NCBI GenBank assembly: GCA_963969595.1
Contig: OZ018410.1
Location: 26,788,913 to 26,852,912 of the forward strand
Source: Neckera pumila
Lineage: Eukaryota; Streptophyta; Bryopsida; Hypnales; Neckeraceae
Direction: 5' to 3'
Length of the DNA: 64,000 nucleotides
This document shows, piece by piece, positions 57,829 to 64,000 of the stretch (positions are counted from its first letter, which is position 1; every line of letters starts with the position of its first letter). Both the position numbers and the translations under genes were made by a program. Under the pieces are notes generated by a model, which saw only the letters and a program-made list of their open reading frames with translations, did no database searches and was not told the DNA's origin.

Positions 57829-60800
57829 TGTCGTAGCACAGAAAGCACAATTCCTTCTCTAAGGTCCAAATTGACCCTAAAGTGACTCGTGTATCGTTCC
57901 ACAAAGATTTGGGTTGTAGTTCTCCTAATTGACCGGAGTGTTACTAATCGGTATACAAAACAAAATCCCAAATATTAGTCTAGACCGGATCCAATTCCAA
58001 TAATCCGGAACCGGAAAACGCTTTCCTGATTATACTGTCGCTCTAGGGTAATTACTATATGTATTTAAACTCGAGTTTAACCTCTGGACCAAGAGGGATC
58101 TGCAACTTTGGGATTAAGGAAGGAAGCTTAACTCCTACCCTCCAAGTTTAATGTGTCAGGAGTTTCCACAGAATAAACTTTGAAAAAAAAACTTTGAAAA
58201 AAAACCTTTGAAAAGAACATTGAGAACAAGACCTTCCTTACAACTAGATCGGAAGGGCTACGTAGGCTAGCAGGTCACGCAAGACGGTCTGAATTCTCTT
58301 ACCAAAGGCTACAACGACAGACTACCGGACAATCCACGATCTAGGTAGAGAAGGGGAGTCAGGAAAAGTGGAAGAGCAGTGGGTGCTTCTTGACAAAAGC
58401 CAGCTCAAATCCTCAAAGGAAATCCTACTGTATCCTGTCTGCTATTCAATCTCTCTAAGGACTGGATACTTCCTGCATCCAGGCTCACTCCCTCCTTATC
58501 CAAGTCTGCAATCACACTGCTCAAACAAAAACACGGACAAGTGCAAAAGCGTGCAGCACACAATTGTGAATTGGAAAATACCAATGGGTTTTGCAGATAT
58601 TCTATTGGGAAAACAAAGTATGAAAATGAACCCGGATCACATCAATAATCCGAGCTTAAATACTAAACTACCACTCTAACTCAAAAAGTGTCTACGTCTA
58701 ATTTCAGCTAAGAGAATGACATGTTTCATTCCTTCCCGGACTGCTAGAATAGTTGACTTAAACTACAGTCCAAAAAAGTGTCCACTAAAAGTGGATCTTA
58801 GATCCTATAATTCCGGAATTAACCCGAGTCCTAACTCCTACTTGCCTAAAACTTTCCTACTGTCAAAATTAGGCCTGCAGCCCTATGCTACAGTCCTCTA
58901 CCTACTTCCTGTTCTTCTTTGCCGGTGAATCGCGCGTCCTGGCTGGTCCCTTCCGGGCCAGTGGCTTCTTTCTGGTCTAAAGCTTGGCAGCTCGTTTGGC
59001 CCGGAGTTTGGTCTTCTCTCTAGTCACCTTGGCCTTCATCGCTCGAGTGTTTGCCAATGCCTGGTCTGGATCAGAGTAAGGCTCAGATTCTTGCTCCGAC
59101 CCGGACTCTTCTTCCTCCTCATCCGATTCGTCATCTTCTTCTTCCTCCTCCAGAATCCGGGCCGCTTTCTTCTTGGCCGACAGGGGTTCCGAAGCCTTCC
59201 TCTTGTGCACCATCGGGACAGGTTTTGCCGCCTTGCTTTGAGGTGTTGCTTCACCTCCAATTACCTTCTGGATTACTCCCTTCCCGTGCGATCCTGATGA
59301 CTGCTCGCGACCGGCTCCCAATTCGGTCTTGACAATGGACTGGATCAGGCCAGTCATCCCTACTTCTTCTCCAAACTGCACCTTCTTTCCAGGAGTCTTC
59401 GGAAAAGACTTAGAAGGTGAGAGGGTACTAAGTTGCTTGGTCTTGGCGCTCTCCCCTGGAACTGACCCGCTTGGACCGGTTGTTGGTTCCGGTCCCTGCA
59501 CCTTCGCTGGATCTGGCGCAGTCACTCCCGTTATCTCCACCGTATCGGGTTCCGGTTCGGTGACCTTGGTGATCTCCACCTCGGTCTCCTCCGGCTGGTT
59601 GGTCTTGGCCTCCTGGTGCTCCTCCGAAATAGGTGGGTTAGGTAATACCTGAGGAGTCTTCCCTTTGATCTTGTCTTCCTTGGCTGGCTACGAGGCTAGC
59701 TCGGTTTCCGGTCCCGATCTCGGTACATGATCACCTTGCGGTCTGATTTCGCTCATTACTTCTCGCAGCTGCGCCAGCATAGACTCCATCTTCTTGTGGT
59801 AAGTCACCATCACCAAAACCAACTTTGAGACTAACTGCCTACCCTCCTCCATCACTTGTTCATTGAAGAGGTTGGCCTTGTTCACCACTTCTCCCAGATG
59901 TTTGATGAAGTCTCGGATTCGGGATAGGGTATCCTGGGTCTGGGTGGAGAATTTCTTCTCCCTCTCCACTTCTTCATCCTTCTTCCGCAGCTCCTGCCTC
60001 AGGGCTGCCAATTGGCTGGCCTGCTTGGCCAGCTCCGCCTTTCCTTCTTGACTCTCCTTTTCCCGAATAAGCCGGCTTACTTGAGTTAAGGCTTGGCTTG
60101 GGTGAGTGACTCCTACAGTGGTGCAGATGGTCTGCACCACTCTCCTTTCCTTCATATACCGGTCCTTGAAGTCACTCAGCTTTCATGAAATCCTCTCGAG
60201 TGGCTCATATTTCTAGACCGGATCACTTTCTTTGGTCTGTTCCTCTTTCACTCGATCTTTTCCTCTCGTATCCTTTCCCTCATCGTCGCCTTCACTTCCT
60301 GACTCACTCAGATCATCCTTACCCTCTTTCTCTTCATCTTCTTCATCTGAGGGCTCGTCCTCCATTCCGGTCTCAAGCTCTAAGTCCGGAAGTTCAAACT
60401 GTACGAGGGTGGATGCGGCTTCATACTCTACCTCCTCATCCTTCGTCATTATTCCCTCAGACTGATAAAGATGATAGAGAAAGGGCCAGATAGGGGACGG
60501 CTTAGCCCTCTTCGCCTTTGCCATCTTATCTACCTGATCCTAAATGATCAATCCCCAATCTACTTTCCGGTCCCCTGCTAACGCACCAAAGATGGTGTTG
60601 GCTAGGGTCTGGGTAACTCGACTCGGCCTCTCTGGACTAAGGATTGCAAGGATGTACTGCAACAATCTCTTCTCTCTTGGGTCTATGCAGTCATTGATCC
60701 GGAACCCATCCTTGCGGCTGAGAGGGTTCCGAAACTTACCCAATGCGGATTGGTCTTTCCGGGATGCGAGTCCCTCACCTTCTTCATAAAAAAGGTAGAC

Positions 60801-61702
60801 CTCCCTCCACATCACCACTGTCCACTTCGCCGGCTGAGCTCGGATGGTCGCCTTGTGTCGGCTCGCCAACTTGCCCGACAGCTCCCTCACCATCTCCTCG
60901 TTCTTGAAGCTCCATGGTCGGGTCAGGAATCCGGCGCACCCCATCTGCTCCAGGTCTGCCCGCAACTCCTCTTTCTCCCGCTCATCCTTCGGCAATGGTG
61001 GCGTCACAAACCGTAATGCAGCCGTGGATCCTTCTCCTTGGGTCGAGGCCATCTCTACCCGCGTCTAGATGTTGCTGGTCTATTATTGACAACCCGGAAT
61101 AGGAGTATGCCTCTCTCTCTCTCTGAGCTGCGCAGACTTTACCACAAAACCTCTCTGCTTGCAGATCCTCCCTTTGCACTAAAGCTCTCTATAGACTCTC
61201 TCTCTCTCTGTACTTGCACTCTCATGCGTCGATACTAGCTGGAGACCAGAAACAAGAAGCGTATACTCTCTCCAAGTTTTCAATATGGGCAGGGAAATCT
61301 GGATGGCCAATACCTGAACAGCTGATCCATTAAGAGGGCCAACCACATTCCTTCCTAATGATTCCCTTAATTCAGGGTTTGCCCGTTAACCCAGCCCGTT
61401 AATTATTATTGTTCGCCCATGATTAGAACGTCTTCCTAGGGTTAGGTAGGTCACCGTTGGGGTTTCAGTTCCTGATTCCTGTTTCCTGATCCTGTATAGG
61501 CTAATCCGGATTCCGGTTCTGATTTTCCGGTACCGATGATTAGCTGTTATATCTATTCCTGATCAGCTGACTTCCGGTTTTAGGTCCTAATCACTATACG
61601 GTCTATAATTACTTTACAAAACAAAACAAATTACTGCAAAGAGGAATCTTATCCTTCTATCTATAATTATATTTACTAAGATAGGAGTTCCAGGTTCCCA
61701 CA
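57829..61702 (-). mobile_element. 3.9 kb gag-only element inserted in copia, 5-bp target duplication
   Basis: AGCAG stands at 57824-57828 and again at 61703-61707. The element between has TG...CA ends (TGTGGGAACCTGGAACTCC on the minus strand, closing in GCTACGACA). The copia reverse-transcriptase reading before the insertion (ILALAA, about 61708) meets the reading after it exactly at the duplicated bases, which fixes both borders. 5-bp duplication and TG...CA ends are LTR-retrotransposon traits, and the single gag-like ORF resembles the situation in non-autonomous TR-GAG or LARD elements. Paired LTRs could not be recognised, so the class is inferred. Confidence 0.82.
58902..61052 (-). pseudogene. 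gag-like ORF of the inserted element, 716 codons, five internal stops
   Basis: One continuous frame runs from ATG at 61052 (MASTQGEGSTAALRF) to about 58902, interrupted only by stops at 60540-60542 (TAG), 60213-60215 (TAG), 60183-60185 (TGA), 59688-59690 (TAG) and 58977-58979 (TAG). The reading is otherwise free of frameshifts. The N-terminal 170 residues (GFLTRPWSFKNEEMV, WREVYLFYEEGEGLASRKDQ, DPREKRLLQYILAILSPERP) form a compact domain like those in gag-like plant transposon proteins. Then come an acidic Glu/Ser/Asp stretch, a coiled coil (LRQELRKKDEEVEREKKF), a Pro/Thr/Glu-rich linker, and a basic tail with nuclear-localisation-like KRKASEPLSAKKKAARI followed by a Glu/Asp run. No protease, integrase or reverse transcriptase is present. 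Function is inferred from context only. Confidence 0.7.
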
Positions 61703-61707
61703 AGCAG

Positions 61708-62390
61708 CTAATGCAAGAATAAATTGTATAGTAGACCATCTAACTACGGGTGCAAAAACATCATGATAGTCTATTCCTTCTTGCTGTTGAAAACTATGCG
61801 CCACTGATTGAGCTTTGAGTTTATTGATGTCCCCATGCATATTCCGTTTGACTTTAAAAATCCACTTTGTAGTTATAAAATGCTTGCCTTTTGTTCAATC
61901 CACGATGTCCCACATTTTGTTTTTCATAATCAAATTAATTTCACTCTAAATAGCACTTTGCCAGTCCTTGCTCTAGTTGGCAATATGAAAGTCCATCAAT
62001 TCGTCCATGAATTTGGACACCAAAGTCCAAAAATCCTTTAGTTTAATGGGCAGTTTTTGAATACGGCTAGAATATCGGCGTTGTGCTAGTCCAATGGCTT
62101 AATTTACGGGAAAAGGTCTTGGAGACAACAATGATCAATCTAGAGGATTAGGGATCAAGCTAGGGGTCACAAAGGAGGCTGAGTAGGAGTCAGGTTCTTA
62201 GTGAGTGTGTTCTAGGTTGAAATTGGTTTGCTATGGCTCTATTGTGTCATGGGTACTAGAAGAGTCTTGTCTTGTAGCTAGTTCTGGAGTTGAAGAATGA
62301 AGTGGATTAATAGACGGAGAAGTTTGTGTGTCATATAGCAAGAATTGAAGGCTTTCCTTGTTATTGTTTGAAACTGCTCAATATTGATAG
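61708..62390 (-). pseudogene. copia linker and reverse transcriptase, N-terminal part
   Basis: It reads MWDIVD, then TTKWIFKVKRNMHGDINKLK, AQSVAHSFQQQEGIDYHDVF and APVVRWSTIQFILALAA, which match the KWVFK...KLKARLVARGF...GIDY..FAPV pattern of copia. The reading stops at the AGCAG duplication where the gag-only element enters. Confidence 0.9.
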
Positions 62391-62391
62391 C

Positions 62392-63410
62392 CTACTTTGC
62401 TTTCGTCAAATATGACGTCCCGACTAAAATGACTTTGCAATGTGTTTGATTATAGAGTCTGTAAGCTTTAGTCTCTGTACCAAAACCTAGAAATAGACAC
62501 CTTTGTGTCTTATTGTCAAATTTATTGCGATGTTCCTTTGGAATATGTATGTAAGGTAGACAATCAAAAATACGCAAATTCAAAATGTCAAGCCGCATAC
62601 CTCTATATTTGGCCTCCAAAATTTTGCAGAGATTGGATTTTATTAGTCTCCGATTGATTAAGTAGGTTGGAGTAGCAACGGCTTCCGTCCAAAGAAATAT
62701 GGGCAATTGGCAGTTGTATAACATACTACATGCTCGTTCCATTATTGTACAATTACGCCTCTTTGATACGCTGTTTTGTTGAGGAATATGTGCTTGCCTG
62801 AGCTCTCTTAGAATTCCATTATTTGAACAAAAAATAATGAAGTCTTCTTATAAATATTTGCCGCCGCGATCTAATTGTAAAAACAAATTTTATTGCCGGA
62901 TTCAAGTTCAACTTGTTGCTTGAAGATACAAAATTTTGTAAAAGCCTCATTTTTGTATTGTAAAAAATATGTCCAAGATTTTCATGAAAAATCATCCGTG
63001 AATACAAGAATGTATTGTGAGCCTCCTAAAGAAGGTTGTGGCATTGGCCCTATAATATCTGTATGAATCCTTTCGCCAGATTCTGTTGAACAAGTGGCTG
63101 ATTTCCAAGGAAATCTTTCACAATGCTGGTTTCTTGGCATGCAAAAAAAGCATATTTGCTTTTGACCATTTAGTTGTAAGAGTCCAATAATGAGTCCTGA
63201 TCCGGATAAGAGTTGTAGACTAGTGTGATTTAAATGCTTCATGCAACAATGCCATAATTGTGTCATAGTAATGTGATCGGTAGCTAATGCATGAGCTATT
63301 GCCTTGAATGAATAAAGGCCGTTCAGAGAATCGCGTTGTACAAATGCCACAATATGATTATTAGCATCAATAATCCAATAATATTGTTTCAAGAATATGA
63401 CGCAATGACC
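62392..63410 (-). pseudogene. copia integrase
   Basis: The pre-integrase zinc finger reads LWHCCMKHLNHTSLQLL with ICFFC (HHCC). The catalytic core begins ERIHTDIIGPM and QYILVFTDDFS, with the first two Asp of the DDE triad visible (HTD and FTDD). A frameshift and stops follow around 62.8-63.0 kb, then the core resumes as RACSMLYNCQLPIFLWTEAV, YLINRR and the C-terminal KTQRCLFLGFGTETKAYRLY. The GKQHR-like RNQHCERFP lies between finger and core. Confidence 0.92.
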
Positions 63411-63640
63411 AGCATTAGTGAGAGTACCACACTATACAAGATTTTTTGTCATACTAGGCACATACTGAACTTCTTTGAGCTTTATTGCACTTGATTTGGT
63501 TCTAAAAGTGGTTGCACCAAAGCCGTTTACAATATGAGGTTCTCTACCTCCAGTCCTAATCTTGCTAATTTGCATTCTTGATGAACTAGAGTTAAGATCT
63601 AGTTTATTAGAATCTGCTTTGATATGCCTAGGTACCACAG
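63411..63640 (-). pseudogene. copia protease, C-terminal half
   Basis: It reads HIVNGFGATTFRT, AIKLKEVQYVPSMTKNLV, matching the I.G.G ... L.DVLYVP...KNL end of the copia aspartic protease. The DSGA active-site part is not legible because of decay upstream. Confidence 0.8.
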
Positions 63641-64000
63641 TCCGTGTCCCCAGTGGTAGTACGGGTCATGATACTGCTGAACGATTTGAGAAAAAAAAAA
63701 TTCAACTAAGTTTGCAAAACTTGTACCTTGTGGTGTCATTGCCTCTTGAACCAATTGTGGATTTGGTGGTGATCAACAATTTTTTGCATAGTGTCCATTC
63801 TTCTGCAGTTGTAGCAAATCCGTACCTCTGGTTGTTGTTGGTATGGTCAATACGGATGATACAATCTTGGATAGCCCCGCCTAGGAGAGCTTCCTCATCC
63901 AAGAAAACCTCTTCCTTGATATGATTGGGGCCACCTTCCATACTCCCAATCTATAATGATGCTTCTAGACTAAAGCTAGCTGCCAATACTTCTGTATCTT
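63641..64000 (-). pseudogene. copia gag C-terminal end with degenerate zinc knuckle
   Basis: In one minus-strand frame near 63.8 kb the sequence reads RICYNCRRMDTMQKI, a CX2C knuckle whose later His and Cys have been lost. A different frame is open over the same bases (63702-63941), showing a frameshift. The element continues past the right edge. Confidence 0.65.

Larger units (their letters stand above)
56306..64000 (-). mobile_element. Ty1/copia retrotransposon, minus strand, decayed, runs off the right edge
   Basis: Read from the right edge leftwards, the order is gag zinc knuckle, protease, integrase, reverse transcriptase, RNase H. Integrase before reverse transcriptase defines the copia type. 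The polyprotein carries stops and frameshifts and is split by a 3.9 kb insertion (57829-61702) and an E MITE (57171-57434). The pol reading ends with a stop at 56306-56308. The 3' LTR should lie to the left of this, and the gag start and 5' LTR lie outside the window; neither LTR was resolved. It is not active. Confidence 0.92.

Noticed and set aside
1..64000. tRNA, rRNA, snoRNA and microRNA genes
   Set aside because: No cloverleaf with conserved A and B boxes, no rRNA blocks and no convincing single microRNA hairpin were noticed. The strong hairpins seen are MITEs. A covariance-model search would be needed to be sure.

Overview
This is nuclear DNA of a land plant. The evidence is spliceosomal GT-AG introns, a plant-type CHY/RING zinc-finger gene, a short stray piece of the chloroplast gene psaA, and plant transposons (Ty1/copia, CACTA, Tourist-like and LINE-like). 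Gene exons are GC-richer than the AT-rich repeats that fill most of the window. I cannot name the species. The TTAA-flanked repeats and the look of the secreted protein would fit a non-flowering lineage, but that is a guess. Two host genes can be supported. At the left edge, on the minus strand, five exons (103-1826) encode the N-terminal part of a CHY zinc-finger E3 ubiquitin ligase of the RCHY1/MIEL1/RZFP34 type; the RING part lies beyond base 1. At 51114-52777 on the plus strand, a two-exon gene encodes a 393-residue secreted protein with an acidic, Asn/Tyr/Phe-rich N-terminal half and a C-terminal YW...H domain resembling that of plant protodermal factor 1. A weaker gene candidate is at 33770-35260 on the minus strand, where a 105-bp (35-codon) minisatellite is joined to a unique, higher-GC sequence. 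The rest is layered mobile DNA. From 3.3 to 6.5 kb and scattered to 49 kb lies a superfamily of 0.6-0.95 kb elements (called A, B, C, D and I here) with CCCCTAAA-type inverted ends and TTAA on both sides, a piggyBac-like signature. 12648-17358 is one giant palindrome. 17.8-24.5 kb holds two 1.9-2 kb direct repeats with TATA boxes that look like LTRs of a coding-poor retroelement. 24838-27796 is a CACTA element with a 3-bp duplication. 30305-30869 is a Tourist-like MITE with a TTA duplication. 39-50 kb is a mosaic of MITE families (E, F, J), two CACTA MITEs, a LINE-like 3' end and a small retroposon with a 16-bp target duplication. From 56.3 kb to the right edge a minus-strand Ty1/copia polyprotein is laid out as gag knuckle, protease, integrase, reverse transcriptase and RNase H. 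It is broken by a 3.9 kb element carrying only a decayed gag-like ORF and by an E-family MITE. Insertions into insertions allow relative dating: A entered B, E entered CACTA and copia, CACTA MITEs entered an F element, and C1 entered one of the two direct repeats. No transposase for the TTAA elements, no tRNA, no rRNA and no CRISPR array was seen.
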